Source of the DNA: GCA-2683135 sp964507445
GTDB lineage: Bacteria > Planctomycetota > GCA-002687715
Length of the DNA: 47,175 bases
Direction: 5' to 3'
Assembly (NCBI GenBank): GCA_964507445.1
Contig: CAZDQF010000027.1
Span: 1-47,175, forward strand
Part shown: positions 26,431-35,277 of the stretch, piece after piece
How positions within the stretch are numbered: position 1 is the first letter of the stretch
Layout of the letters: each line of letters starts with the position of its first letter
Translations under genes and position numbers: made by a program
The notes under the pieces: generated by a model
What the model saw: only the letters and a program-made list of their open reading frames with translations
What the model was told of the DNA's origin: nothing
Database searches by the model: none

Positions 26431-29400
26431 CTACAACTGATCCGGGTACCGTGCCCACTGCAGGGTGAACCCCACCGGGGACCCCGGGTCGATGTAGGCG
26501 CCCTGGACGGTGATGGTCCAGCCCAGCGCGGGGTTGGGAAGGGTGAGGCCCGGCACGATGAACTCACCGAGCGCGTCGTAGGTCACCCCGGGTCCCGGTG
26601 GGCCGAAGACGCCGATCCCGTCGACGATTACGAACCAGTCCCCGGGGACCGCGGGCTGGGAGCCGCGCACCGACAGCACGAAGTCCGCTGCGGGGCTTGG
26701 CCACGGATGGACGGGGGCCGGGTTGGTGAGGTCCGCCAGCAGCAGCAGCGGAGCGCCTGGCAGGCCGCCTTCACAGCGCGCGGCGTAGGGCTCGCCCGGT
26801 AGGGGGTCCAACGGGTTGCGGATGACGGTGCCCGCGTTGCTACCGAGTCCACCCACCGGGCAGGCGATAGCGTTGGACGGCACCGTGTGTGCGTTCTCCA
26901 CCGCGATGGCGAGCCCGCCGCGGCGCAGGGCACCGAGCACCGAAGGCCCGATGGCGCATGACAGGGTCGAGCTGTTGGCGTAGGTGGTCGGCAGGGCGTA
27001 GCCGTCGGCGTAGGCCTGGGTCCCGGGATGGAAGTTGGCGCCGGTGATGGTGATGTTCTGGGCGGGGGAGGTCGCCGTGAGGATCGGGATCGTCGCCGGC
27101 GTGAGGGTGAGCACCGTTGGCGCGAGGACCGGGAACGTGATCGTTCCGGAGGTGCCGCCGCCCGGTCCGGCGGTGTTGACGTCGACGGTTGCGGCGCCCG
27201 GCAGTCCGATGAGGGTAGCCGAGACCGCAGCCTGAAGATGGGTGGAGGAGACGAACGTGGTCAGGATCGGAGCTCCGTTCCAGCGCACCTGGGAGTCGCC
27301 GCTGACGAAGTCGGCGCCGTTGACGTTGAGGGTGAACGCCACGTCGCCAGCGATGGCGAACGTCGGCGCCGTGGAGGTCAGCGTGGGCACCGGGTTCTCG
27401 ATGGTGAAGGTGGATGAGCTGAAGCCGCCACCGGGCGCCGGGTTCTCCACTCCGACGACCACGAGACCTGCGGTCGCCAGCGCGGCCGTGGGTACCGTCG
27501 CCGTCACGGTGGTGGCGCTTACCAAGGTCGTGGCGACGCCCAAGCCATCGAATCGGATCACCGAGCTGGCGTTGAAGTTCGAGCCCGTGACGGTGATCGG
27601 AAGGGCAGCGCTTCCGGCGACCGCCGTGGTCGGCATCGCCGACGTCACGGTCGGAACCGGGTTGTTCACCGTGAACGTGCTGACAGCCGTGATGCCGCCG
27701 CCCGGTGCCGGGTTGTGGACCTGCACGTTGTGGGTCCCGGCACTGAATATGAGGCTCGCCGGGATCGTGCACCGCAGCAGGCCGGCCGACACCAGGGTCG
27801 TCGGCCGGCTCAGTCCGTTCCACTGGATCATCGAGCTCGAGTTGAAGTTGGAGCCGTTGACGTTGAGCGTGAAGTTGCCGCTGCCAGCGGTCGCTGAGGG
27901 CGGGCTCAGGGAGCTCAGGGTCGGGACCGGGTTGTTGATGGTGAAGGCCTGGCTGGCGGAGACGCCGCCGCCCGGTGCCGGGGTCTGTACGTCCACCGAA
28001 GCGGTGCCGGCGCTGGCGATGAAACTCGCGGGCACGGTCCCGGTGAGTTGGGTCGGGCCAACGTAGGTGGTGGTCACGGTGCTGCCGTTCCAACGGATCG
28101 TGGAGCCGGCGGTGAAGTTGGACCCGATCGCCGTGAGAGTGAACGAGGGACCACCGGCGATCGCCGAGGTGGGCGCGAGTGCCGAAGTGGAGGGCGACGG
28201 GTTGGGGGTCGGCTCCACCAGCATGGTGAAAGTCAAGGACGAGGAGACCAGGCCGCTGTCCGTCGTGCACACCAAGGCGTGCCACCCGGGCGTCAGGTTC
28301 ACCGTCGAAGTGACTCCGTCGGTGCCGCTGGCCATGGACGCGCTGCGGGGCCGGAAGCCGGCGTCCGCGCCGGGGTCGAACAGCCGCCAATTCAGGGGCG
28401 CCGCGTTGGACATGGTGATGTCGTGGCTGCCCGGGTTCAGCACCTCGAATTCGAACACCCTGATCACCCGGTTGGTGGGCCAGGACGCGGCCGTGTATGG
28501 GGTGCCGAGGGTGAGGGTCACGTTGTTTGAACGTTGGAGGTGGGCGCCTCCGCTGATGCTCCAGCGGCTGGCTATGCCGTTGAGCGGTGCGATGGCGCCG
28601 TTGCGCCCGTTGGCGACGACGAAGTCCGTGATGTCGCCGACAGAGCGGGAGTAGGCCTCTCCGACCCCGATGTCCCAATCAGCCGATGACGCGCAGCCCA
28701 CGGCATTCCAGCGGCCCGACTCCACGGTGAAGGTGAACGGATTGCAGGGGCCGGAGACGGTAGTGGGGAGGGTGCTCAAGAGGTTCGTGTTGGTGGATAC
28801 CGGGCATACGTTGACCATCACGGAGGTCGGATTGGGCGAAGGCCCGAGATCCCGGTAAAGCAACAACGCGTGGTGGCCGGTGCTCGAGACCGTGGCGTTG
28901 ACCGTGCCGCCGCCGCCGTTTCCGGATGCGATGGACGCGGTCTCGCTGATCCAGTCGGCGTTCGACTGGGGTGCGTAGAAGCGCCACGAGATCGACGGGT
29001 CCCCCACGACCGTGATGGCATGGGTCCCGGTGGCGGGGAGGAACACCTCGCACAGCTCCAGGATCTCTCCAGCCGCGAACGTCTCGACGGTGTTGGCGCC
29101 CGTTCCGAACAACAAGGCCGCGTCTTCCGCCTCTACGGTTGCGTCGGACAATCCGCCGAATCGGTTCACCTGACCCCAGGTCGGTGCCACCGGCCCGTTG
29201 TGCCCATTGGCCAGGGCGAAGTCGGCACCGAATGTCCACGAGGTGGCGCTGCCCATGACCAGGTCCCAGTCGGCGGGGGATGACACGCCAACCACGTTCC
29301 ACTTGTTCGCCGTCGGACTGACGAAGATGCCCTGGCACGGGTTGGTGATGGTCGCGGGAACCTCGTTGGTCAACAGGGTCGGGCTCGTGGCATCGCACAC

Positions 29401-31125
29401 GGTGACGCCGAACTGCGAAGGGGTCACTCCGCCGACGCCGCCGTCCTTGTACACCACGATGACGTGCCAGCCCGTACTCGGCAGGCTGATCGAGCCGGCC
29501 GTGCCGCTGACGCCGGTCCCCGACGCGATCAGCGTCGAAGAGCTGCGGCTACGCCAGTCGGGGCCGGTCCCCGGGCCGTAGAGGCGCCAGCGCAGCTCGG
29601 AGCTGCCCGACACGGTAACGTCGTAGATCCCCGTCGAGGTGATGTGGACCTGGAACATCTGCATGACATCGGTGGACCCCCAGTTGTTGAAGCCCGTAGC
29701 CTGGATGGCCAACGTCTGGGCCTCAAGCAGGTCCCCGTACGCGGAGTCGTTTCCGGACCAGCGGTTGAACTCGCCCGACGTGGGCGGAACGCTGCCCTGG
29801 TTCCCGTTGGCGATGATGAAGTCACAGTTGCCGCCGCCGAAGACGGAGCTGGCGGCTTCGTGGACGACGTCCCAGTCGCTGGCTGACGTGATGCCGAATC
29901 CGACCCAGGTGCCGCTGGCCGGCGTGCCGTTGAACACCTGGAAGTCGCAGGTGACCGGAACGGCGGACCCGATCGTGGAGCTGGTGAGAGCTACGGCCGA
30001 ACACCCGACCGTCTGGCCGATGGCTGCTTGCAGCGCCGGCTTGAGCACGCTCGTCCCCTTGTTGTAGCTGGTGGACGATGCGTGACAGCCCCCGTCGGTG
30101 TGGATGGCGATGGCTTCGCCGGTGGGCTCGTGGATGACGGGGCTCCCGGAGTTCCCCACCCTGGTGTCGACGCGATGGAACACGACGTCTCCGGAGTAGC
30201 CGCCTGGCGATCCCGTATCGGTTTGCTGATCGTAGGCGCGGGTCAGGTTGTCGAGGTCGTCGCCGTGTCCCGTCACGCGTAGCGTCGACGCGAAGAACGG
30301 TGGGATGAAAGGGGGCAGGCTGGTCGCCAGGGTGAAGTAGGACCCCTGATTGGTGAACGCCGTCTGCCCGGCCGAGTTCGGATGCAGTCGGGCCACCGCC
30401 CAGTCGTCGCCGACGACGCCATCCGAAGACAGGATCGTCGATTGATCCACCGGGTACTGGTCGGCCACCGGTGGGTGCTGAGCGCAGCCGCAGGCCGTGG
30501 ACGCCGGGGTGTTGAACTCGGCGATGACAAAGTACTCGGGGGCGGGGTTGGCGCAGTGTCCGGCGCCGAGAACTGTGTTGGTGGAACTGATCAGGAATCC
30601 CGTGCAGCCGAAACATGCGGTGGCGCTGTAGGTCAGGCGACAGACCCGTGTGTCGTTGCTGTTCACCCGGTCGTCAGCGCCGTCGCAGATGCTGTTGGAG
30701 GTTCCGAGAATCGGCTGGATGCCGCCATACACATGGCGGATCACCACTTGCGCTGTAGAGCCCGGCGCCAGCTCCACGGCCACCGCGACTCGATCGCCGT
30801 TGAACCATGCGGTGTGGTTGCGCCAGAGCTTGAGGTTTGCGCGGGTGAGCCTCTGCTGCTCTCCGTCCCGCGGATTGGTGACGACAATCGCGTCCTCCGA
30901 AGTCTGCAATTCGGCGGTCTCGAACAGCAGCTGCAGAGAGGTTGCTCCTGGAATAGAGAGCGTCTCAATCCACACCTGTTTCGGACGGTCACCGCCATTG
31001 GACAGGATGCCCGAGGTCAGGACGTATGGGAGTTTCTGGCCAAGTGGAGCGGGCCCCGAAGGAGCCTGTCCGGGGGCCGCCCACACAGTGAGCGACGCGA
31101 CGACAAGGAAGACGGAACGCCGCAT
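26431..31125 (-). CDS. Giant secreted trypsin-like protease with repeated modules and IPT/TIG domains
   Basis: From the ATG at 31125 this protein has 1564 residues; an in-frame ATG at 31182 lies inside an inverted repeat and would spoil the signal peptide. A signal peptide (about 1-20, VWAAPGQA) precedes a chymotrypsin-fold protease with H190 in GAGHC, D241 in GDDWAV and S326 in GNSGSP, plus several cysteines (SATACFGCTG, TACGCAQ). Next come three related modules of about 195 residues each (W.VG..S.ADWD ... NG..G..AP), then about six IPT/TIG repeats with the spacer PAPGGG and NPVPT, and a unique C-terminal domain ending LQWARYPDQL. No membrane anchor is seen. It lies between the sigma factor and the kinase gene on the same strand. 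Confidence 0.88.
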   Translation of the reverse strand: MRRSVFLVVASLTVWAAPGQAPSGPAPLGQKLPYVLTSGILSNGGDRPKQVWIETLSIPGATSLQLLFETAELQTSEDAIVVTNPRDGEQQRLTRANLKLWRNHTAWFNGDRVAVAVELAPGSTAQVVIRHVYGGIQPILGTSNSICDGADDRVNSNDTRVCRLTYSATACFGCTGFLISSTNTVLGAGHCANPAPEYFVIAEFNTPASTACGCAQHPPVADQYPVDQSTILSSDGVVGDDWAVARLHPNSAGQTAFTNQGSYFTLATSLPPFIPPFFASTLRVTGHGDDLDNLTRAYDQQTDTGSPGGYSGDVVFHRVDTRVGNSGSPVIHEPTGEAIAIHTDGGCHASSTSYNKGTSVLKPALQAAIGQTVGCSAVALTSSTIGSAVPVTCDFQVFNGTPASGTWVGFGITSASDWDVVHEAASSVFGGGNCDFIIANGNQGSVPPTSGEFNRWSGNDSAYGDLLEAQTLAIQATGFNNWGSTDVMQMFQVHITSTGIYDVTVSGSSELRWRLYGPGTGPDWRSRSSSTLIASGTGVSGTAGSISLPSTGWHVIVVYKDGGVGGVTPSQFGVTVCDATSPTLLTNEVPATITNPCQGIFVSPTANKWNVVGVSSPADWDLVMGSATSWTFGADFALANGHNGPVAPTWGQVNRFGGLSDATVEAEDAALLFGTGANTVETFAAGEILELCEVFLPATGTHAITVVGDPSISWRFYAPQSNADWISETASIASGNGGGGTVNATVSSTGHHALLLYRDLGPSPNPTSVMVNVCPVSTNTNLLSTLPTTVSGPCNPFTFTVESGRWNAVGCASSADWDIGVGEAYSRSVGDITDFVVANGRNGAIAPLNGIASRWSISGGAHLQRSNNVTLTLGTPYTAASWPTNRVIRVFEFEVLNPGSHDITMSNAAPLNWRLFDPGADAGFRPRSASMASGTDGVTSTVNLTPGWHALVCTTDSGLVSSSLTFTMLVEPTPNPSPSTSALAPTSAIAGGPSFTLTAIGSNFTAGSTIRWNGSTVTTTYVGPTQLTGTVPASFIASAGTASVDVQTPAPGGGVSASQAFTINNPVPTLSSLSPPSATAGSGNFTLNVNGSNFNSSSMIQWNGLSRPTTLVSAGLLRCTIPASLIFSAGTHNVQVHNPAPGGGITAVSTFTVNNPVPTVTSAMPTTAVAGSAALPITVTGSNFNASSVIRFDGLGVATTLVSATTVTATVPTAALATAGLVVVGVENPAPGGGFSSSTFTIENPVPTLTSTAPTFAIAGDVAFTLNVNGADFVSGDSQVRWNGAPILTTFVSSTHLQAAVSATLIGLPGAATVDVNTAGPGGGTSGTITFPVLAPTVLTLTPATIPILTATSPAQNITITGANFHPGTQAYADGYALPTTYANSSTLSCAIGPSVLGALRRGGLAIAVENAHTVPSNAIACPVGGLGSNAGTVIRNPLDPLPGEPYAARCEGGLPGAPLLLLADLTNPAPVHPWPSPAADFVLSVRGSQPAVPGDWFVIVDGIGVFGPPGPGVTYDALGEFIVPGLTLPNPALGWTITVQGAYIDPGSPVGFTLQWARYPDQL
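26850..28190 (-). repeat. Array of about six IPT/TIG domain repeats
   Basis: Within the giant protease, units of about 80-90 codons recur, each with P.L.SL.P..A.AG, F.L.V.GSNF, ..W.G......V and a closing PAPGGG...F.INNPVPT. The units are similar enough to make the DNA repetitive. The last unit (towards 26850) is the most divergent. Confidence 0.75.
28215..29990 (-). repeat. Three tandem copies of an unrecognised ~195-residue module
   Basis: Approximate units are 29990-29395, 29390-28795 and 28795-28215. Each contains W..VG..S.ADWD, DF..ANG..G..AP..G...R, a central ITV.G...L.WR.Y.P block and a final GWHALVVY-like strand. I do not recognise a named family. Confidence 0.65.
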
Positions 31126-31160
31126 TGGATCTTGCAACTCCAGTGGCAATGACAATCGTT

Positions 31161-31194
31161 GGACCGTGGAGAATCGTAGCATTCTCCACGGTCC
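31161..31194. promoter_or_regulatory. Perfect 14-bp inverted repeat between sigma factor and giant protease genes
   Basis: GGACCGTGGAGAAT (31161-31174) and its exact reverse complement (31181-31194) flank a 6-nt loop. It lies 52 bp after the sigma factor stop and 35 bp upstream of the protease start, both read on the minus strand. No T-run follows, so it may be a terminator, an attenuator or an operator. Confidence 0.65.
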
Positions 31195-31246
31195 GACGGT
31201 GACCTTCCACCCGTACCTTGCGGCGAGGGCTCCGTCGGGGGCTCGT

Positions 31247-31828
31247 CTACCTGGTCATCAGAGCAGCGAGACGGGCCTGGGCGCGCGAGAGCAGAGCCCG
31301 TGCGGCGCCCGGGGTCGGGAGGTCGAGCTCCTGGCAGATCTCCTCCATGGGGAGATCGAGGTAGCGCCGCAGCAGGATGATCTCTCGCTCGCGCTGGGGT
31401 AGCTGATCGAGGCCGTCAATCACCTCCCGTTCGTGTTCCCGTCCCGCGAGGACTTCGGACGGTGTCGCGGCGCCGGGGTGGGGGATCTGGTCGTCAGGAA
31501 CCAGTGGCTGTACGTTCTCCGCGCGGCGCTTGCGTGTCGAAGCGGCGCGCAGGCGGGTTCGCATCTGGAAGTCGGCGCTGCGCAGCAACCACGCCAGAAA
31601 AGAGCCCTTTCCCCTGTAGTCGAAGCGGTCCAGCCGCTTGAAGCTGGCGAGCATGGCGTCCTGGACCGCGTCCTCACTATCCCCGACGGCCTGTCGGTAG
31701 AGCGGCCCGAGCAGCCGCTTGATCGCGTGTCGGAGGCGATCACGGTACAGCCCGAACAACTCCTCTATCGCTTCCGGATCCTGGTCGCGAGCGCGAAGGA
31801 TCAGCTTGCGAGTCGTGTCATCCACCAT
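31247..31828 (-). CDS. ECF-type RNA polymerase sigma factor
   Basis: This 193-residue protein has sigma-70 region 2 (about residues 25-90: LYRDRLRHAIKRLL, DSEDAVQDAMLASFKRLDRF, GSFLAWLL) and region 4 (about 135-190: LDQLPQREREIILLRRYLDLPMEEI, helix-turn-helix ending ARALLSRAQARLAAL). It lacks regions 1 and 3, as ECF factors do. A linker rich in Pro/Asp separates the domains. The ATG at 31828 gives a start about 20 residues before region 2. No anti-sigma gene is adjacent; the nearest signalling partner is the membrane kinase gene two genes downstream on the same strand. Control of the giant protease gene by this factor is plausible but unproved. Confidence 0.92.
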   Translation of the reverse strand: MVDDTTRKLILRARDQDPEAIEELFGLYRDRLRHAIKRLLGPLYRQAVGDSEDAVQDAMLASFKRLDRFDYRGKGSFLAWLLRSADFQMRTRLRAASTRKRRAENVQPLVPDDQIPHPGAATPSEVLAGREHEREVIDGLDQLPQREREIILLRRYLDLPMEEICQELDLPTPGAARALLSRAQARLAALMTR

Positions 31829-32153
31829 GAGCGGGCCACCGTCGAGGGTGTCGTCAGCCTACCACCCGGACGTCCCACCGGGCACCATCCCGTCTGCCTC
31901 GCCCCGGTCACGGAAACACAAGCGAGAACGGACGCCACGCGTCGCGGGCAACCCGCGAGGATCTCGCCGCCGACCTCCGGCGAGAGCTTCTTGTCGTTCG
32001 GGAGAGGTGCCACGTAGCGAGCCAGTGGGCCGAGGGCGTGGTACGAAGGTCTCTCCTGGAAGCACGGGGTGACTCTGGCGTCCAACGGAGATGTCTCGTT
32101 CAATCTGATCTACGTCCAGGGTCGGCGGTGTGCGGGTGGAGGGCACCGCGTGC
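31829..32153. other. 325-bp intergenic region upstream of the sigma factor
   Basis: The stretch lies between the end of the LamG-EEP gene and the start of the sigma factor, both on the minus strand. It should hold the sigma factor promoter, but no clear -35/-10 pair, repeat or RNA fold was seen. A 100-codon open frame across it has no domain or ribosome binding site and was not accepted. Confidence 0.6.
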
Positions 32154-33084
32154 TCATCGCCTGGTGACGAGGGACAGCACCGCCAGAACAGCGGCGTGAT
32201 CGCTGGGCCAGCCACGGGGGTGCTCGGAGAGGACCTGCGATTCGAGGACGCGCCAGGGGGCGCCGCGTAGGTAGACGTAGTCGATGCGATCCTGGTGGGT
32301 GTCGCGAAACTCCGGGGACCAGGTGTGGCCCGGGTGCTTCACGGGGTCGGGGTTGGCCGTGCGGAAGGCGTCGATGAACCCGGCGTCGGCCATGGTCCGG
32401 CTCACAGGCCAGGGGACCGTGAGGCCGTGGTGGTTCGGGAGATGCGCTGCTTCGGGGGTCCAGTCCAGGGACGACCCGCTGTTGAAGTCACCTCCAACGA
32501 TGACCGGCATGTCGGGTGTCTTCTCGAGGTGGGGGAGCAGTTGGCTCAGGATCGCGCGTATCTCGCTGCCGCGTGTCTTGGCGTCCGCGGTGACGAGGTC
32601 GTCAGCCGACGCGCCGGCTGCGAGTTGGGCCTTTACGCTGGGCAGGTGGTTGATCCAGAGGGAGTACGCCTGGACGCGGACCCCTGGCTTGAGCTCGATC
32701 GTGACGCCACCGAAACGGAACGCGCTGGCCAGGCGGTGCACATCGACGATGGGGAAGCGGCTCATCACGGATAGATTGGTGGAGCGCAGGAAGTAGTCGA
32801 AGCCGAGCCGTCCGCTGATGCGTGGGCCGCTGCCGTATGTCTCTTGCATCAGCACGATGTCGGCGGCGCTCTGCTTGATGATCTCGACGACTCGCCGGAC
32901 CCCTTCGTCTCGGCCCTTCCGGCGACCTCCGTGCCAGATGTTCCAGGCGAGCACTCGGAGCGGGCGCCCGTCCCACTGGGGGAGGGGGGGCGCGGCGCGG
33001 GCCTCGCCGAACCGCGCCTTGAAGTCCGAGGCGACGGCGGCCGAGGACAGGACCGTCGGATCGAACCGTACGTTGCCGATCTCG
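32151..33084. repeat. Long direct repeat, copy 2 (EEP domain)
   Basis: This is the partner of 16676-17609 (offset 15,475 bp). Here the repeat is the 3' part of an intact gene: similarity fades over about 60 bp inside the LamG-EEP linker and ends at 33085, and it stops 3 nt after the stop codon. Confidence 0.93.
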
Positions 33085-33626
33085 CCGTCGAGACCGGCCG
33101 AGCCGAGGTGGACCGTCGCGGTGTCGGAGCCCAGGCTCCCGACCCCGTGCAGGTCGTGCAAGGCGACCCGTCGCCCGTCGTGGAAGAGCTGAGCGACACC
33201 GCGTTTCCTGTCGATGGCGAATCCGATTTCATGCCAACGTCCGTCGCAGATGCCCTGGTCGCGAGCTTCGGGGCGATGGTCGATGCGCCGCCGCCCGTCC
33301 CCGGCGTTCCAGGTCCATGCTCCATCGGGGAGCACGCTGATGGCGAAGCCAGCGTTGCTTCCGGAAGCCCGGCCGATCCCGAATGCGTTGTTGGTGGTGT
33401 AGTCCTTGATCGCCCCCTCCTCCCAGGCCTTGGTGGCGGCGAGCGTCGGGAGGTCGTCCGGCGGCGACTTCATGCGAACGCACATCCGGAAGGTCATGTC
33501 ACCCCCCATGTCCAGGCCGGTCGGGATCGTGAACTCACTTGGGACGTCGATCGATTGAACCTGACCCTGGGTGAACGAGCAGATCAGGGCGATGAGGACG
33601 TAGGTCAGAAGAGGGCTGGGTGCCAT
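32154..33626 (-). CDS. Secreted LamG-EEP phosphodiesterase/nuclease family protein
   Basis: This 490-residue protein is the intact form of the duplicated gene. The ATG at 33626 has GGAG upstream. A signal peptide (about 1-20, ending SFTQGQ) is followed by a concanavalin-like/LamG domain (about 25-200; MTFRMCVRMK, WTWNAGDGRRRIDH, GRWHEIGFAIDRKRGVAQLF, LGSAGLDGEIGNVRF). The EEP domain (about 215-490) has NIWHGG, QETYG, FPIVDVHR, GGDFNS, RIDYVYLRG and SDHAAVLA, the usual metal-binding and catalytic blocks for phosphodiester or phosphoester cleavage. The substrate could be extracellular nucleic acid, sphingomyelin-like lipid or inositol phosphate; the sequence does not decide. It lies 116 bp after the metallophosphoesterase gene on the same strand, so a phosphate-scavenging pair is possible. 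Confidence 0.9.
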   Translation of the reverse strand: MAPSPLLTYVLIALICSFTQGQVQSIDVPSEFTIPTGLDMGGDMTFRMCVRMKSPPDDLPTLAATKAWEEGAIKDYTTNNAFGIGRASGSNAGFAISVLPDGAWTWNAGDGRRRIDHRPEARDQGICDGRWHEIGFAIDRKRGVAQLFHDGRRVALHDLHGVGSLGSDTATVHLGSAGLDGEIGNVRFDPTVLSSAAVASDFKARFGEARAAPPLPQWDGRPLRVLAWNIWHGGRRKGRDEGVRRVVEIIKQSAADIVLMQETYGSGPRISGRLGFDYFLRSTNLSVMSRFPIVDVHRLASAFRFGGVTIELKPGVRVQAYSLWINHLPSVKAQLAAGASADDLVTADAKTRGSEIRAILSQLLPHLEKTPDMPVIVGGDFNSGSSLDWTPEAAHLPNHHGLTVPWPVSRTMADAGFIDAFRTANPDPVKHPGHTWSPEFRDTHQDRIDYVYLRGAPWRVLESQVLSEHPRGWPSDHAAVLAVLSLVTRR

Positions 33627-33742
33627 GGGCGTCTCCGTGTCTGGGAGAGGATAGCGCTTGCCATGGGGCGCGTCCCATGGGGAAGCCGCCGTGGCCAGAC
33701 CTGCCGGTGGTCGTGCACGGAACTGCTACGTGCGCAGGAGGG

Positions 33743-35011
33743 CTATCTCCCGTCTCGCAGTATCCGGGTCGTGCCGGGTCGGGCGGCGACGTCGGTGGGG
33801 GCGTAGTAGTACGTGTCCGGGACCTTGCGTTCGTATGGGGTGGCCGTGATCTTGCCGCTGGACCACACCTGCACGCAGGTGAACCCGAAGGCGTCGCCAG
33901 CATCCAATTCGGTGCCGCCGTTGCCCGCGATGACCTGCCACAGCGCGGGGGGCGTGGCGCCCTGCATCTCGAAGGCGTCCCAGCGATGCTGGTGCGCGCA
34001 CAGGTATCCGCCGAACTTGCCGGCGGTGCGGGCCGACTGCAACACGGCGAACAGGGCTGCGGCCAGCTTCCTGTCGCCGCAGTTGAACACGGTGTCGCGA
34101 CCGGTGGATGGGTCCTGCGGCCGCTGGCCGCGATCGAGCAGCGGCTTGTGTCCGAGGACGAAGATCGCATCGACGCTCGGATCGGCGACCGCCAGGGCGA
34201 TGTCCTTGCTCGCCCAGTCGAGGGCGATCCACCCGGGCACGGCCTGGCTCATGGTGCCTTCGATGGTCTTGCCCTTGAACTTCACGTCGCGCTGCGGCGG
34301 CTGGTAGCAGCCGGGATCGTCGCAAGCGAAGCTCGAGTGGCTGTCGGTGTTCAAGACGACGAAGTGGCTCTTCTTGCCGCTCGCCATCGTTACGCTGAAC
34401 GAATACGACAGTCGGCTGTTGTCGCCGACCAGTAGACCGGGGCCGCCCGCGGGGGGCCCGTTGCCCGATTCCGGGAAGTGCCCGTGCGCGTCCAGCCAGG
34501 AGAGCCAGGTCGCGTAGGCTGTCGGATTCGGGACCTCGTAATAGGTGTCGCGGGCGTACTCCACCGACTTCAAGACCTCGTGATTGCCCGGGAACGGCAC
34601 CAGGGTGGTGGACCGGGACCCGGCCAGCGCGCCGCCCCGCCACAGCGCCTGCCAATGGGCGAGCTGTTGTTCCAGGGTGCTGCCTCCGGGCTGCTCGTTC
34701 CTGACGATGTCGCCGCAGAGGAACAGGTAGGCCGGGTCGGGGTCGAGGTCGCTCGCCACGTCGCGGAACGTCTGCAGCAGCTGCGCCGCGTTGGCCGTGC
34801 TCACCGGCAGCGGCGCCTTCGCGCCGGTCGCGGGGTCGACCTTCTCGCTCCAACCGACACGATTGCAGCCAACGTAGACGAAAGACAGCGCCACCTCGTC
34901 GCCGTCCTGGGCCGGGCTCGGCTGCCGGGCGTCGCTGCACACGCATCCCGAGCCCACCAGCGCCAGCGCCACCAGCAACGGCCCCAGGATCACAGGAGTC
35001 TTGCTCACCAC
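33743..35011 (-). CDS. Exported calcineurin-like metallophosphoesterase
   Basis: This 422-residue protein starts with GTG at 35011 (a second GTG follows directly; GGGGAGA lies 8 nt upstream). The leader LVALALVGSGC looks like a lipoprotein signal, though the residue at -3 of the cysteine is Gly, so plain secretion is also possible. Metallophosphatase motifs appear in order: GDIVRN (about 100), PGNHE (about 142), LGHKP (about 295) and AHQHRWD (about 350, in place of the usual GHxH). These bind two metal ions for phosphoester hydrolysis. The segment SFACDDPGCYQPP is cysteine-rich and unusual. It precedes the LamG-EEP gene on the same strand with a 116-bp gap, and both are exported phosphoesterase-type proteins. 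Confidence 0.88.
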   Translation of the reverse strand: MVSKTPVILGPLLVALALVGSGCVCSDARQPSPAQDGDEVALSFVYVGCNRVGWSEKVDPATGAKAPLPVSTANAAQLLQTFRDVASDLDPDPAYLFLCGDIVRNEQPGGSTLEQQLAHWQALWRGGALAGSRSTTLVPFPGNHEVLKSVEYARDTYYEVPNPTAYATWLSWLDAHGHFPESGNGPPAGGPGLLVGDNSRLSYSFSVTMASGKKSHFVVLNTDSHSSFACDDPGCYQPPQRDVKFKGKTIEGTMSQAVPGWIALDWASKDIALAVADPSVDAIFVLGHKPLLDRGQRPQDPSTGRDTVFNCGDRKLAAALFAVLQSARTAGKFGGYLCAHQHRWDAFEMQGATPPALWQVIAGNGGTELDAGDAFGFTCVQVWSSGKITATPYERKVPDTYYYAPTDVAARPGTTRILRDGR

Positions 35012-35277
35012 GAATCGGTCTCCCCGGACTCAAGACGCCATCCAGGCGTCTGGCCATCCTGCTTCACGGAACCACGAGCAGCGATCAGACACGCGCTCAC
35101 CCCTGCTTGGTCGGCGCCGAGCCGCGATCGGGGGCGGGGCCCATGTGAGGGATGTCGGGCATCCTACCCTCGTGACAAGGCACGGGACCCCAGAGCCGAC
35201 TCTTGGGGTGTTCTTGAGCAGGCGCGCGCCTCGCTTATCATGCCCGCTCTGTCCGAGCCCTGGCCTTCACCAGCACG

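Noticed and set aside
26850..28190. IPT array considered as a possible CRISPR or other DNA repeat array
   Set aside because: The repeats are long coding units with protein-level similarity, not short identical repeats with spacers.
26840..28678. A 612-codon minus-strand frame inside the giant protease gene
   Set aside because: It is a shifted reading of the IPT repeats, full of Arg, His and Gln; the IPT frame has the domain pattern.
31801..32103. A 100-codon minus-strand ORF upstream of the sigma factor
   Set aside because: It overlaps the sigma factor start in another frame and has no ribosome binding site or recognisable pattern.
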